The translations under genes were made by a program, and so were the position numbers. A DNA stretch of 64,000 nt from Protea cynaroides. Lineage: Eukaryota > Streptophyta > Magnoliopsida > Proteales > Proteaceae. Below the pieces are notes generated by a model, which made no database searches, was not told the DNA's origin, and saw nothing but the letters and a program-made list of their open reading frames with translations. The DNA lies in assembly GCA_028583415.1 (NCBI GenBank), contig CM053272.1, positions 45,476,685 to 45,540,684 of the forward strand, given 5' to 3'. Below, piece by piece: positions 1 to 12,874 of this stretch; within the stretch, counting starts at the first letter, position 1, and every line of letters starts with the position of its first letter.

Positions 1-298
1 GGAGTAAAAGCAACACAGATGAACACACCCAGTTTGAAATTAGTGGAGCAAAAAAAATAAATAAATAAAATGGCTAATACTCTAATTTGTTCCATGAAAA
101 CACAGACCCAAAGAAGACCACATCAATGGGCGCCATATTACTGAACGTCTTAAGCTTCAAACACCCTTTTGATTCTGTGTTCAGTAGTCTTATAATTAAG
201 TCTTGTAACAAAAAAAAAACAAAAAAACAAAAAAAAAAGTAGAGCAAATTGTCCATTGATTAAAGAATACTGACTGGATTCAATCATTCAGAGCTAGC

Positions 299-1796
299 TC
301 AGAGCAAACGGAACCCCATGACCGGCATCTTTTCCCTCTGAACAAGCTCCAAGATGAAGGTATCTCCGTCTTTCAAGACATTTGCGGCTGAGATATCAAC
401 CCAATCTCCATATATGCTAACAGTGCCTTTCCTCTTCCTATGTTTTAACTGCACCTTCCACGACCTTCCCTTTCTGTCTGTTAGAATCATCCCATACTGT
501 TTCCCCATAAGACCATTCAATCTTGCGAAGTTCATGGGGACATTCTGCGAAAGTAAAAAAAAACACCCATCTTCATCCTCATACTTCAATAATAATAATA
601 ATAATAAAAAATCCCATGAACAAATAGCATGATAATACAATCAAGATCTCTTACCAGACGAGACTCTTTAAGGTTAAAGGGCTTTAGTGAGGTCACAAAT
701 GATGGATTTCTGGGTACAGCACTGGGTTTAATCTCGGCCTGTTCATTGTTCTTCACTGGAACCCGTCTCTTACTGGAAGAACTAAATACAGTAACATCAA
801 GCACAATTGCATTTGCACCAGAGTTATTGAGCTTGAAGAGGCAGGAGTCTCCTTCCTTCAACTGGTTTGCAGATACGAACTCATGCCAACCATCTAGCAG
901 AATCACCCGACCATTTCTGCACCTGTCCAGATTCACCGACCACATCCTCATCTTTTCATCTCTAAGGATTGCTTTGAAGATGTTTATTGTCAAACCGTAA
1001 TATCTAGCAAAAACCATGGGAATGGCCTGCAACATACAACACAACCAGAGAGAGAGAGTATAAGGGGGACTAAACTCTCAATCAGCTCTGATACCATATA
1101 AATATCAACTTACCACAAAGTCCTTCCTGAGGTTATAGTGTCGCATTAAAATCTTAAAAGAACAGGGTTTCGTTGCCTTTGGCCGATTGCATCCTCTCGG
1201 AGGAGTAACTGATGAACATTTAAATCACATTTAAAGTGTTAAACCAACATAATCACCATCAACAAGTAGTAATTTTCCTTTGTATTTACAAACTTACTCT
1301 TAATTTCTTCCTCTGTTTCTTCCCTGTCATTATTCTCCTGCTTCTGAGCTTCCATTGGAATGGCTACCAATGGTTGTGGATAACTATACTCTTTCTCACA
1401 GGCGCAGAGATTGAAGATTCTAACATTGAACACCATGGCACCTTCGTAGCTGAAGACCACGAAGTACCCAATTCGAATATCATTATCAGCAACGAAATCA
1501 GCCCAACCTTCTGTAAAACAAAACCCTTTGATCTTGACATGCCAAAATTTCCAATCACATCGATTGTTCCTCAATGTAGCTTCTCCATCTCCTTCTTCAC
1601 TCAACTCATCAACCAGGTGCTTGAGAAATGCTCTAGGGATTGACTGCAACCAAGTAAGGTACCTAAGTAATCAGCAATCTTGAAGCATAGACAAAAAAAC
1701 ACAGAGAGAGAGAGGTCTTACAAGTTGGTGAAATGGAGGAAGCATGGGCTTGAAGAAAAGAGGTTTCTTCCACCTTCCGTTACTTGTAGTCTCCAT
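299..1796 (-). CDS. REM-type B3 domain protein with three B3 domains
   Basis: Five exons, all phase-consistent with GT...AG borders: 1722-1796, 1298-1643, 1114-1208, 655-1026 and 299-544, giving about 377 residues. The start is the ATG at 1796, opening METTSNGRWKKPLFFKP, the usual beginning of REM proteins. Three plant B3 DNA-binding domains are seen. The first spans exons 1-2 (SIPRAFLKHL ... GWADFVADNDIRIGYFVVF). The second starts in exon 3 and fills exon 4 (IPMVFARYYGL ... GWHEFVSANQLKEGDSCLF). The third is exon 5 (VPMNFARLNGL ... GDWVDISAANVLKDGDTFIL). An acidic linker rich in E, N and Q follows domain one, and a basic KRR stretch follows domain two. REM proteins are nuclear DNA-binding factors, many acting in flowers and meristems; this one's role is unknown. 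The protein ends soon after domain three, so the gene may be complete. The family call is firm, the individual orthologue is not. Confidence 0.88.
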
Positions 1797-1949
1797 CTCT
1801 GTTGGTCTTCTGCTTAGAGAGGCTCAGCTGAGGAGAATAGAGAGATCTTTGTTTCGTGTTAGTCTTGAAGAGAGGAAATGAACTTGGAAGAAAAAAGCAA
1901 AAGTTGCAGATGAGAATCTGGAGACTCTGCCCAGCAAGGAAGGATAATG

Positions 1950-2195
1950 GCGAATTGATTCCGTCCATTAGGGCATATTTCCAGGTAGCAGCAGTGAAGG
2001 ACAGCCATCGGTCGTCAGCAGGCCGTTCACTGAAGCCATGAAATTTGAATTTGAAAGTCATTTTCGTTTCAGGCGAACTGATTCCATCCATTAGGGCATA
2101 TCTCCAGTAGCAGCAGTGAAGGACAGCGATCCGCCGTCAGCAGGCCGTTCACTGAAGCCATGACCTTTGAATTTGAAGGCAATTTTCATTTCAGG
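1950..2195. repeat. 123-bp tandem duplication upstream of the B3 gene
   Basis: Two head-to-tail copies begin at 1950 (GCGAATTGATTCCGTCCATT) and 2073 (GCGAACTGATTCCATCCATT) and differ at scattered positions. Each contains the shared blocks AGCAGCAGTGAAGGACAGC and CAGGCCGTTCACTGAAGCCA. They lie 150-400 bp upstream of the B3 start codon, so they fall in its 5' leader or proximal promoter. Confidence 0.85.
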
Positions 2196-2199
2196 CCAA

Positions 2200-2912
2200 A
2201 TTCACTCACACGTCGCAGAAAAAGTAGGCATCCTATTTTAGGAAAAATAGAAATGGCTTATATTCCCTTATTTAAATTAAGGATCAATATTTATATTAAA
2301 AAAACATAAAAAGGAGATTATAAAAAACCAATGAGAATATAATCTTAGGTATTTCTTTATTAAAAAAATAAAAAAGATATTACAAAAAGTGGTGCAAGCA
2401 CATATATGATATATATTTGGAAAGACAAAATATTTTTGGTTATTTTATTAGAGGAATTGAATTGGATGTCCAGTTTAATGAATTTTAGTTTTCATATTTA
2501 GAATTGGAAATATTTGAGATATTTTAGAATTTATTAGCCATCTTGAAAAATGGATTTTAAATTACTTGCATTGGAGGAGCTTTAATTGATTTGGAATTTA
2601 AAATAGATATTTATCAAGTATTAAATTAACCGATCTAAATTTTAAGGAAAATAAAATTAAAAATACTTTCTCACTCTAAACTTCCTTATTTTTGAGGTTG
2701 GGAGTGACATCTCTTTCCAATCTAGACTATTCTTTTTTTTAAAGGAAATTAAGTCTGAAAGATTAGAAATAGAGATTGCTTGTTGAGTTGGTGTGATATT
2801 AATTTAAAGTTGTGGCTTTATCATCAGTTAGGATTTGAGCCATTTAATTTTAGGTTGATTTCTATTCTAATTTTTTATTTTTTATATTTTTTATTTTTTA
2901 TTGGTAAAACAT
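2200..2912. other. AT-rich intergenic spacer, no gene seen
   Basis: Long runs of A and T with stops in all frames. No coding pattern, RNA gene or clear repeat was found before the terminal inverted repeat of the next element. Confidence 0.6.
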
Positions 2913-2916
2913 TTTA

Positions 2917-3929
2917 GGCTTTGTTTGGTTGTAAGGGGAATTGAACGGAAAAGAAATGAAAATTTTAAACTTTAAATGAAAATTTTTATAATGATTACAA
3001 CACATGTTATCACATTACTATATAACTAATTTCAAAATTCCACATTTAATTATTAATTTCACACTTCACTTTGCATCCAAATCCTCTCATTTGAAAAGTG
3101 AAATAAAATTTATATTTTATAAGTGTTAGGAGGGAAATGATCCATCCACTTAAAATCTTACACGTGTCAAGTTGCGCCTTCGGAGCCTGAGCGCTCGGAG
3201 TGTCTCGCACTCGGCATCATGTATTCGACCTATCGTGCATACGGCCTCTCATGCGCTTGGAGTCTCAGTCCTACTCGGCTACGGTTCTCAGACGGAAGCC
3301 AGAGTCCTAATGTGATTAGGACTACCTCCGAGGAGTCCTTCTCCCAGTCTAATACGACACCGACTATCCAGGTCGGTCATTACTCACGTTGACCGTGTCG
3401 TCCGAGGCGACGACTTGCTTCCTTGGCTAAGGTCTCGACTCCTCTCGGGGTCTACCACCCGGGTTTCCCCAATCCGACACATGGCGTCCTATTGGCGATC
3501 TCTTCCCGAGTCCTGTGCCTCCATGCCTCTTCCCTCTATAAGTAGAGGTCATCCTCAAGGTAAACCCTAATGCGCCTCCAAGTTGTTATTGTTCATCCTC
3601 CACGCTTAAACTCATTCATCGTCCCCTCTCTCTAAACTGGGGTAGCTTTCGTATCTCTTGATGTTACCTTGGGAATCTAACTTGGCATCGGAGGGTAACC
3701 GGGGCTTAGGCGCCCCTCCTTTGTCTCATCTCTGTGATTGCAGGTCACTCAGAGCGCGGATCAACGGACGATTTCCAACCGTAACAATAAGTATCTTTAC
3801 TAATTATGTTTAAAAATTTAGGTAATTTATACAATCATGTTATGTTTCTACAACTATAAAAATTTCTTTTTTTAAGCTTGTAAATTTCACTTCTCTTCCC
3901 TTCAATTCCCCTTTCAATCAAACACAACC
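2917..3929. mobile_element. Tourist/Harbinger-like MITE split by a solo LTR
   Basis: The left end GGCTTTGTTTGGTTGTAAGG and the right end read as its reverse complement (GGTTGTGTTTGATTGAAAGG) form an imperfect inverted repeat of about 29 bp, both continuing GGAATTGAA. TTTA flanks both outer ends, which fits the TWA-type target site of PIF/Harbinger elements. With the 663-bp LTR and its duplicated 5 bp removed, the element would be about 345 bp. No transposase is present. A second, partial copy of the same right end lies at about 3940-3993, and a similar end occurs near 52311-52346. Confidence 0.7.
3124..3786. mobile_element. Solo LTR (663 bp), TSD ATAAG
   Basis: The sequence starts TGTTAGGAGG and ends CCGTAACA, the usual TG...CA termini. 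ATAAG flanks it on both sides (3119-3123 and 3787-3791) as a perfect 5-bp target-site duplication. It is GC-rich compared with its surroundings and has a TATA-like CTCTATAAGTAGAGG near 3534-3548. There is no primer-binding site, polypurine tract or coding sequence, so this is a solo LTR left by LTR-LTR recombination. Its GC content and about 660-bp length suggest Gypsy, but that is a guess. Confidence 0.88.
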
Positions 3930-3989
3930 TTTAAGTTTAAAATTTCACTTCCCTTCCTTTTTAATTTCCTTTGCAACCAAACTGAACCG

Positions 3990-4823
3990 TTGGTAAAATC
4001 CAAACCCTAAGCAAAAATGAGCAAATCTCACAAACTTCAGCTTCAATACCTTGTTTATACAGAGGTGGCAGCAATAACAAATAAAGAGGCCCATTTAATT
4101 TTCACTCCTTAACTAAGGCCATGGTATCCATTAATCCTTTATCATTTGCTTTGACTTTGAATTGGAAATATTTTTTTAAAATCAGCTAACATATCACTCA
4201 AACATTTGATCATTAATCTTCATGCATTGGTGTTCATCATTGTAACAGTTGGACTCGATTAGCACTAAAAAAGCATGAACCAACTGACATGAACACTAGG
4301 AAGGTGCCAGCTAGCACATTTGTTAAGGCCCCATAGCTTGTGTTGCCAGGTCTTGGAATCGAATCACACCATCAACCAGACATGTTCACCATGTCTTGTT
4401 TTCTGCTCTCCTCCAGGCATTGCTCATCTTGATCAACCAACACTCTAGACATACACAAACCCCTTTTCCCTTACAAAAACAAAGAACTTAATACAAAATC
4501 TTTTTTTTTTTTTTCTGATAAGTAATCTCAATACATAAAGTTGTTCCAGCAATCTTTTAGATTCAATGGCTGGAAAGTAAAATGTGATCCCAAGTCCTGC
4601 TTATTCCTGGGCCTCTTGTTTGATAAGTCACTATCCACTTTCTCAAGGTTTCTTCACGAATTTTAAACCAAAACAAACCAAAAGGGAAAAATTCCAGGAA
4701 TAAATCACAATATACATATATACAGTCTGAACGATATATATACACTGATAAATGTGTGAAAACACCAATAACTTGATTTTTCTAAATGTTGAATAGAAGC
4801 AGATGTTCATAACTGATAATGCA
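3990..4823. other. Intergenic spacer and 3' region of JAC1
   Basis: AT-rich sequence between the MITE remnant and the last JAC1 exon. The stretch nearest 4823 should hold the JAC1 3' untranslated region on the minus strand. No other gene or RNA was recognised. Confidence 0.5.
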
Positions 4824-5340
4824 TCAAAACAAACTGAGCGAATTGAAATGAGTCCACGCCTCCTGCAATATAAAATGATCCCAACTTACTGTGTTATTCA
4901 AAAGTGAAGCACAGGAAGAATAAATCAACAGTAAGTAAGATGGGGGTGATCATCGTCTATGACCAGATCATTGGATATGGTCCACATGTGGAGCATTGGA
5001 CCAACCGGATTGGCTCAGAATCAGATATATTTCATCAGACTACATTATGGCAACCATCCAATCTATTCACCCTTCCTGGAAAATTTTCCCAAACATTGTA
5101 CATATTGCATATTGAAATAGCAAGATCAGGCCAAATTTTGACGGAGGTAACTCTTAGATGGGACCCACCAAATGGTGTGAGTGCCCTTATAAAGTGCAAC
5201 ACTGCCCCGATCAGTTGGAACTAAACAGTATAAACATCATTAGCAATGAAGGATCTAGATATTGCTCTTGAATCTTAAAAAAAACAAGGTCAGTGGATTA
5301 AATGAATCTGCATGATTCCCTAACATTGTTTGTGTGTGTG

Positions 5341-5378
<38 letters not shown>

Positions 5379-8300
5379 ATCTTCCCATGGGACCTAGAAG
5401 ATGTTATTAAGGTGGTGATGAAAGAACAAGTGGAACAAACACATAAGATACAAGTGAGGAAGCATGCTTTCCATTCACTGGCCACAATATCAGACGCTTT
5501 CCAGAATGAAAATAGACATCTTTCACTGTGAGTTGAGACAATCGACCTGAGACCGTTTCATTTACCTGCAAAATGTCATAGACCTTTTCTGCAATGTATT
5601 TTTGTTGGGGTGCAGCTCCTTTCTGTTGTAGCTTATCTGGGTGCAGCCATAGTAATGCTTTTTGATAGGCTCTCTTCACAGAACTTCCTTCAATTATATC
5701 GACAAGAGGAACAGGCTTCCATCCACTCTCAGGCCAAAGAACCTGTGTATGAAACAAGAGATAAAGGAAGAAACTTCTTAAAGCATGCATTATATAATAC
5801 CAGAACAGTTTTAACATATTCCACCAATGTATTGTATGGATTGTTCAAAAAATGAAACATGAAAAAACAGAAGTGCAACTTCATAAGTATGGTGAATTAG
5901 AGATGTTACATAGAAACAGAACGTGTTCAACAATGGAGAATGAACCCAAATCACAAGAATCAATTTCAATATATGTATAGACAATGGCACAAGTGTCTGG
6001 TGAACACAGACAACAAGTGTCAAAGCAACCCCCAGAATCCAGAAACAGGGACACATCTGTGTAAATTTAATTGATCAGTTATGTTTAGCTTGTATTTGAA
6101 ATCTCAAAAACAGATAATCCAGGTTACTTATCAAAAATGAACACATTAGGATTAGTTGAGGCTTAGATTACGGAGGAGTTTCTATTCTCTTGATTCTTCG
6201 TATGTTAGATACCATTGTATTCTGTAAATGAAAAAGTGAATTGATAGTTAAATTAAATTAAGGGCAAAGAAAAAGTGAATTGAGGCTTATTGCAGTGCAC
6301 ATCTGTAAAGCAACTCAAAGCAAACAATAAATAAGAAATTTGAGATAGAAAGCATAACATCCAAGTAGCACAATGTCGAGCTAGATAGAAGTCAAAGATG
6401 CAAGGCAGAGCTTGTCCACACAAGTGTCCAACACAACATGTGTGGACACACAAGAATCTATTACTGTCTTACAAAACATAGATTTCAATATATCTAAAAC
6501 AAGAAAAATATGGGAGTGGGCGACCCTTCCGATCCACCTGATAAAAGTCCTGAGACTACTCATAAATACGAGACAAATTATTGTAACCAGTATATAAAAC
6601 AATCAAATAATCTTACAACTTCTTCAACAGTATCAATATGGGTAACAATGTCCACAATAGAATTACTCATAGAATTCAACATCTGACCCAAAATCAGGAC
6701 TTAGCGCGGGTTAAGTGACTGTTGATCTCGTCCTGTCAAAACTAACTCAACAATTTTCCGCCATTGCTGGAAATTATTAAGTCCTTCCAATTTCTTCTCT
6801 GTAATCCAATGAGAGGAGGAAGACATCAACTCAATCACGGTAGTCTTGGACTCAGCCATCAGCACCAAGGAAAGCAATCAATAATAATTAATTTCAACAA
6901 TAGGTTCAGCCAGCCGACAAACACAACTTCCAAAAATTGATTTTAATACTCGGTTCAGCCAACCGAGAGGCAAAAAGACAAAACCAGAAACTCGATGCTC
7001 AACAATCGATCTCCTCCAAACAAGAAAACCAAACCAGACAAGAGAACCATAAAATCGATTAAAACAATTGATCTGATCCCGAAGATAGAAACAGAAAACA
7101 GGGGCAGAATATTGATCCAAACAATTGATCCAACTAGCAAGATCAAACTTACAAACAAAAATCGAACCAGAAAAAGTTCTCCAAAAGCTGAACAGAAAAA
7201 TAGAACTTCTCCAAAAACCGAACAGAATATCGAACCAGAAATTCAATTATTGCAATTAATATTTTCCACAGCATCCATACTTCATATTGAACCTCTACAA
7301 CGATTCAAATCAACCACCAAACACATATTACTATTCCAAAGAATAGTTTGGTGGATCAACAACCAGTCTCCATTAATCTTTCTATTGAAACAGGGGGTGA
7401 ATACACCCCCCCCCCCTATTGAAAATAGATGCAAACTTTGAGGTTGTGGCAGCAGCAAGTAGATTCTAAGATGTATCCGAAGGTAGAGGGAACAATGTTG
7501 ATGTGACTTGTAGCAGTTCTACGAACCTTGCTCTGATACCATGTAAATTCTAAGAGAGAATGAAGGAGAAGTGGAAGAGAAAGGGAAGAGTGATTGCTGC
7601 AACTGTGGGAGTCACAACATTGTGTTGTAACTCCATCATTCAATCCAATATATATTAAGAGTAACCCTATAGGGAATGAGAATAATACACTAAATTAAAG
7701 AAGAAAAAGAGAGGCTAGCAGCCACCTAGATGGTGGCGCTAGCACTAATCTCGAGATGGGATGGGGCCTCGAGATGGACCCGCCTCTCAACCTACAGTAA
7801 CAGTCTGGATGGCCCCATGATAGAGGAAAAGAAAGAATTGGTAGGTCTTCTTTTATTCCTTTCTCTTTATTGCCAGCTCAATGCTGGGAATTCCTAAACA
7901 AGCTTCATTACATCTAGGAACCAATAGTGTTTGTAACAATGGTTAGAACAACAGCTAGGTCATACGCAAGGGAAATGAAGAGAAAAAGAGAAAAGAAGAG
8001 TACGAAAGTGGGAGAGGGAGAGATCGATTAGATTCTCTGCCCCCACACAGTTCCCTTTATTCCCTTAATATTTGTACACTTAAATACCCTTAATATTTGC
8101 ACACTTGAACTGTTATTAGAAGATTTAGGATGAAGGAATTTAGGAGAGACCAAACTGAAATTTGACAGTAGAGGTAAATAATTTTTGGTATAAAAATACA
8201 TACATATTGTAGAGTAGATAGCAGTGCTCGGATGTTTGTTTCCTTTCCATTTGACCACTGTCGTATTTTGGCATCTGCAATCTACAGCACACCAATATAA

Positions 8301-11300
8301 TATATATAAGTCATGCAGGAAAAGAAGTAGTGCTGTTATTGAGGAAAGATTTGATGCTGCCAGCATTACTTGTATTTCTTCATGATGCTCAATAGCTTCT
8401 TGTTGTGTGTTCTGTTCAGGAGATAGTTCTTTTACCTGTTCATAAACCCAAGAACAGAAGCCTTTTCAGAGGATGTACACAGATTAGTGTGTAATACACA
8501 GCTGAGCATTCAGTAACAAGAAAACTTAAGACCCGTCTAGTTATTGGTAAAGGAATTCACATATAATCATGCACAAATTTTAAATTAAAATAGGAAGATC
8601 CATAACTTTTTGTTTTCCTCTAAGGACGTAGTAACAAACAGCTGGGGCATTGATATAGGATGATAGTGATCCAGCCATCAATAAAAACCATATGACCAAT
8701 CTTGAATATAAGATATACCAGGTAGCTCCCTCGAATATCTTCAAGATGAGATTCCTCATCACTCCGAAGTGGTGCCACAAAAGTTGCAGGAATAGTGTCT
8801 GTCCAAACAAAAAAAGGTGGGAGTGCAAAAGAGGAATCAGATAGCTTGATAATTAGAGAATCCTAATAAAGTTCAGAGAGAAACAGAAAATAATATCAAG
8901 TAAAGAAAATATCATGTTAATATAAAACAACACTGCTTTTCTACTGTCATAACCTTTCAATACTTGGTCCATTTGCTTCTTGCCTCAAAGGTGTTTCCAA
9001 AAAGACTTTAAGGAAATCAAAGCTCAAACCCTAATTTCATCATTGAAGTAAATCTAAAAGCACAGGTCTCCAAACTTTAATAGCTAAACCCAAGGACTAG
9101 TATGATGTGCCTCCCATATATCTACAAATTTTCCAACTCTCGATAATGAGTCCTCACACTATGCAGGTGCAAAATCAAAATACACCTACTTTGAAAATTA
9201 CATGCTTCCATCATCTTTACTAATTCTAGTTAATAGCTACTGTAAAAAGCGACTAAATTTGAGAACACAATTTCCGTTTGTATGAAAATTCTAAAAGAAA
9301 TTGGGCATCATTCAAAGAGCATTTAAAATTTCATTCCACCAGACAATTTGACCAAGCTATACTTCAAGAAAAACTAACCAGAGTATGATGCTGAGTTACC
9401 AGTACTTCCAGAGAAAATATCATAAGTTTTATTGATGCTGTTGTTCAAGACAAAATGTGATTTCTCTGATTGTTTCAGAGCTCGACCAACCTGGGGAAAA
9501 AAATATATCAGGAGTATCCAAAACCATCAAATCCATCTAGAAGCAATAGAGTACATTAATTCAGAAAATCTTAGTGCACAAATATAAACTAGTTTTAGCA
9601 GATCAACCCAAATAATTCCAAGTTGCATACCATGGCCGGGCCATGTGTCAATGTTTTGTCTCTGTTAACATCAGTCATGTTCTCTTTCCCACCTGCATTG
9701 CTTGCATACGTCTGTGCTCCATCATCCACTTCACTTGCATCCTTCTCTTTCCATCTAGAGCTATGACCTTGTGTGCCAACATTAGTTATTTGTTCTGGAG
9801 GAGCTTCATGATTGAAAATTTTGAGAATTTCTTTGACCTTTCCCCTTACTTTGTTTCCTAAAAGTTTGTCTCTTGAGTTTGCTCGTGTACCTTGCAAGCC
9901 TCTGTTTGCTGCAGGATCCAACATGTTTCTTTTATCTTGTTTCTCTAACCATTGATCACCACCAATATTTCCAGATGATATACCAATAGTTTCAACTGAG
10001 CCTTCTCTGTCTTCATTCCCTTCAGCCGGTCTAACCATCCCATCCTTCCCTACATAGAATAAACAGGATACAATGCTATAAATATGGTTCACAGTATCCC
10101 TATTGATCCACAAAATTTGACCTGGTTGTTAAGAGGGATTACCTTGTCCGTCAGAATTGTTGTAGAACAGTGAATTGAATGGTTTTAACTCAACTTTGCC
10201 TTTTTCTTGCGTGGAGACATATGCCTCTTTCTTTGTGCCCCCACGTAAACCTTGGTCAGGTGAAGAACCAGACACAACTGAAAAATGATTAGTTTCTTTT
10301 CCTTCTTTCTGCATGATGAAGCTACGAGGGACTTCTGTGGTAATCCTTTGAAGACTTTGCAGCGGTTCTATATCAGGTTTGGTATATTCTGCTTTCTCAG
10401 TAAATCTAAATGGATCTATTCTATCTTCAGTCACTAGTACCTCACTTTTGTCCTTTTCTTTTGAGCTTGAACTACTCAAGTCATTACCCATGTCTTCTGA
10501 AATTGATCTATTCAAGTCATTAACCCTGTCTTTTGAGCTTGAACTATTTCCTTCCTTAAAAGGCACTACTAGTGGCACTTCTTTGCTTGCCCACTTGTAT
10601 ATAGAGAAGTGAAATTGTTCCTCATGCATTTCTGGACTACTTGTTTCTTTTTTCATGCGTCCGCTTCTGTCCTTGTTACCACACTTGGGGTCTTTTGATG
10701 ACTCGTCATTGCTAAGAGAAAACTCATGCGATAATGGACTTTGATGATAAGAAAGCCAAGCATCATTTTTCAAGTCATCTTGTCCTTGGATCACTTGGTT
10801 CGAAACTCTAGAGATGAAAGCAGCTGGGGGAGATGGAAAACCAGCATTTGAAGAACCATCCTTGTTTCTATAACAGTTACCACTAGTTGAAGTATCGTAC
10901 ACTGGAAAGTCCATACCTTTCGCAAACTTCGGAGGAAGACTGAGTTAAAAAAATAAAAATCAAGCATAACCGAAAAAAAAATTCATGAGGAACATATGTA
11001 AGTAAGAAGACAGAAAAATAGATGTGTGTCTTGTTTACAACTGTGTTTGTGTGCAGATACGAAGAAAGAAAAATAGTGGGTAAAAATACGAAATAAGCTG
11101 AATTTCAAACATCTGGGACTTCCAATCTAGAGATTCCCGCCCCTCAACATTTTGGAACCAAAAGGTCCTCCACATTAGATTCCTACTCCATGTCATCATA
11201 TAGCTCCACTTTGGCATCTCAAGTGAACCCTGATACTCTAAGAACTCTAGATAGTAAAGAAGGCATGGCTATTGATGCCATGATGACTGTATTTACCAAC

Positions 11301-12874
11301 TCACCCACTGAGAGAGAGAGAGAGAGAAATATGGAAGGATGTGGTAAAATTTTAATCATAAAAAGCATAAATAAAGAGGGTAAAATAATTGAAATTAGTT
11401 CAATTGACATACAGTATGATGACATGGAAATATGAATTATGAAAAGCAGAAAAGGGGAAAAAAAGAAGGGGGAGGGGGGAAACATTGGAAAAATGAGTTC
11501 ACTTGAGGAGCAAATGTGGAACAAAATGATGACATAAAAAATTTTAGATGGAGGGCCTTGTAGTCCTGAATTACTGATAGATTTGGAACTGTAACAAAAA
11601 ATAAATAAATAAATAAAATTGGGGGACTCGTATGTCCCACAAGTTTGGGAACCTTGTCTATTGATACTTAACCAAAAGAATATAGTAGATCAGAACATGG
11701 TTATGCGTAGAACAATGTGACATGAAGAAAGAAGGGGGAAGTTATATAAAACAGTGGCAGAACTGAAAAAAAGAAATTGACTCAATCTGATGGGAAGTTA
11801 CGTAATTATTTTTTTTGAGATGACACTAAAGAACCAAACACCTAAAATAATAAATATAAAAAGGAAAAGGAAAATCTGCAGTGAAATATGCAACAAAGAA
11901 TACAACTACATGGATCTGAGTGATCATAATTCCAAAGAAGACCCTTTGTTTTCCTTGGGATGGGGAAGAGAGCAAAGATTTTCAATATGGGAAAGAAAAT
12001 TACAAGTGAAAATTATATTTTTGGTTTGGGGAGTGGGCCCATCCTAATTTAAGTTGCTGAGAAAATTAAAATATGAGAACATGTAAAGTTTAACGGCATA
12101 TGAAGAAATTGAAGGCTTCAGAAACAAGCATTGCATACACTACATTTTCTGTTTCTCCAGTCCAAACATTCCAATAGGAAGTGTTAAAGGGTTGATAGTC
12201 CCGTTCTTGAATACAGTAAGTAACAGGTACGTTTACAAGTTTCAAGTTTGCAATGAAATTGGCCTGACATTATTAGATATGATATCCAGCAATATGCAGC
12301 TTCTAGATGAGGAAATAAAATATTTGTGTTTAAAATTCGATAGCAAGAGAATAAGAGGAATTAATATAAAAAACCTGAGCTGTCTAGCTAGTGACGAAGG
12401 GCCAAAAGGTTCGGGTCTGGATGGCAACGAGCGGACAGGGCTTTGGATCCTAGAAGCTGGCGTTGAAGAGAAAGTACCAAGATCAGGCTTTCTAGGAGTG
12501 GAGCTTGAAAACTCGTCACCTCTAAAAATATCGTCGAAGAAATCATCATTCGGGTATCTCCTACGAACCAGACCTTCCTCACCAAAAACTGGCTTCTCGA
12601 TCAGAGCAGACCACGAATTGCAAGAGGCAAGTGCTTCTTCTTCTCCTTCTCCTCTTTCTGCTCTGTCTGCGTAGGAATCCAGATTATCACCAAGGCTGTG
12701 CCGCAATTCATGGATTGAAGAACGCCTCGGAGGGCCACCAAAGACGTCACTGAAATCCGCATCAGAGTTTCTGAATGGGATCTTTGGTGGAGAACTGGGG
12801 CTCCCGAATGATTTCCGTGGACTACTGTGCCCCAATCCTAATAGAATATGATCTCTATATGAGAATCTCTCCAT
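4824..12874 (-). CDS. JAC1: JAC1, J-domain protein required for chloroplast accumulation response
   Basis: Nine exons, all phase-consistent: 12375-12874, 10143-10939, 9631-10049, 9400-9490, 8719-8798, 8370-8435, 8204-8281, 5566-5742 and 4824-4862, giving about 748 residues. The start at 12874 gives MERFSYRDHILLGLGHSSP followed by SDVFGGPPRRSS, the family's N-terminal signature. The middle is a long Ser/Lys/Glu-rich, probably disordered region with LPPKFAKGMDFP at the exon 1-2 join. The C-terminus is an auxilin-type J domain: DAKIRQWSNGKETNIRALLS (exon 7), GWKPVPLVDIIEG and the catalytic HPD at about 711-713 (LHPDKLQQKG, exon 8), then EAWTHFNSL and stop (exon 9). In Arabidopsis JAC1 acts with the auxilin-like/actin machinery for blue-light chloroplast movement. 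Exon 9 is small but keeps the conserved E-A-W-x-H-F-N ending. All key residues are present and the gene looks intact. Confidence 0.93.
5330..5376. repeat. (TG)n microsatellite in the last JAC1 intron
   Basis: About 23 TG units, interrupted once by a GC, between JAC1 exons 8 and 9. Confidence 0.95.
6600..7802 (-). mobile_element. Truncated Copia-type LTR element in a JAC1 intron
   Basis: Read on the minus strand, the element begins with an LTR (7542-7802, TGTTACTGTAGG ... GAATTTACA). The primer-binding site TGGTATCAGAGC (7530-7541), complementary to initiator methionine tRNA, follows at once. From 6859 a gag-like reading frame opens MAESKTTVIELMSSSS and continues EGLNNFQQWRKIVELVLTG, the Copia gag N-terminus, but it soon hits a stop. 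A repetitive AAC/ATC-rich tract fills 6880-7400. No second LTR, protease, integrase or reverse transcriptase was found, so the element is 3'-truncated. The left border near 6600 is approximate. It lies in the same orientation as JAC1. Confidence 0.75.

Noticed and set aside
354..1000. Plus-strand ORFs over the B3 gene
   Set aside because: They are antisense shadows of the B3 exons, which have clear domain matches and splice sites.
4563..4745. Possible last JAC1 exon with TWDH on the minus strand
   Set aside because: It resembles AWDHF only in the wrong phase relative to the previous exon. The exon at 4824-4862 gives EAWTHFNSL in the correct phase after a clean TTGCAG acceptor.
6878..7441. 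Overlapping ORFs on both strands inside the Copia remnant
   Set aside because: They arise from the low-complexity AAC/ATC tract, and neither strand resembles a known protein.
8204..8274. Alternative acceptor (TTGCAG) for the JAC1 exon that starts the J region
   Set aside because: It would break the phase with the preceding exon. The acceptor seven bases upstream (CTGTAG) restores IADAKIRQW in frame.
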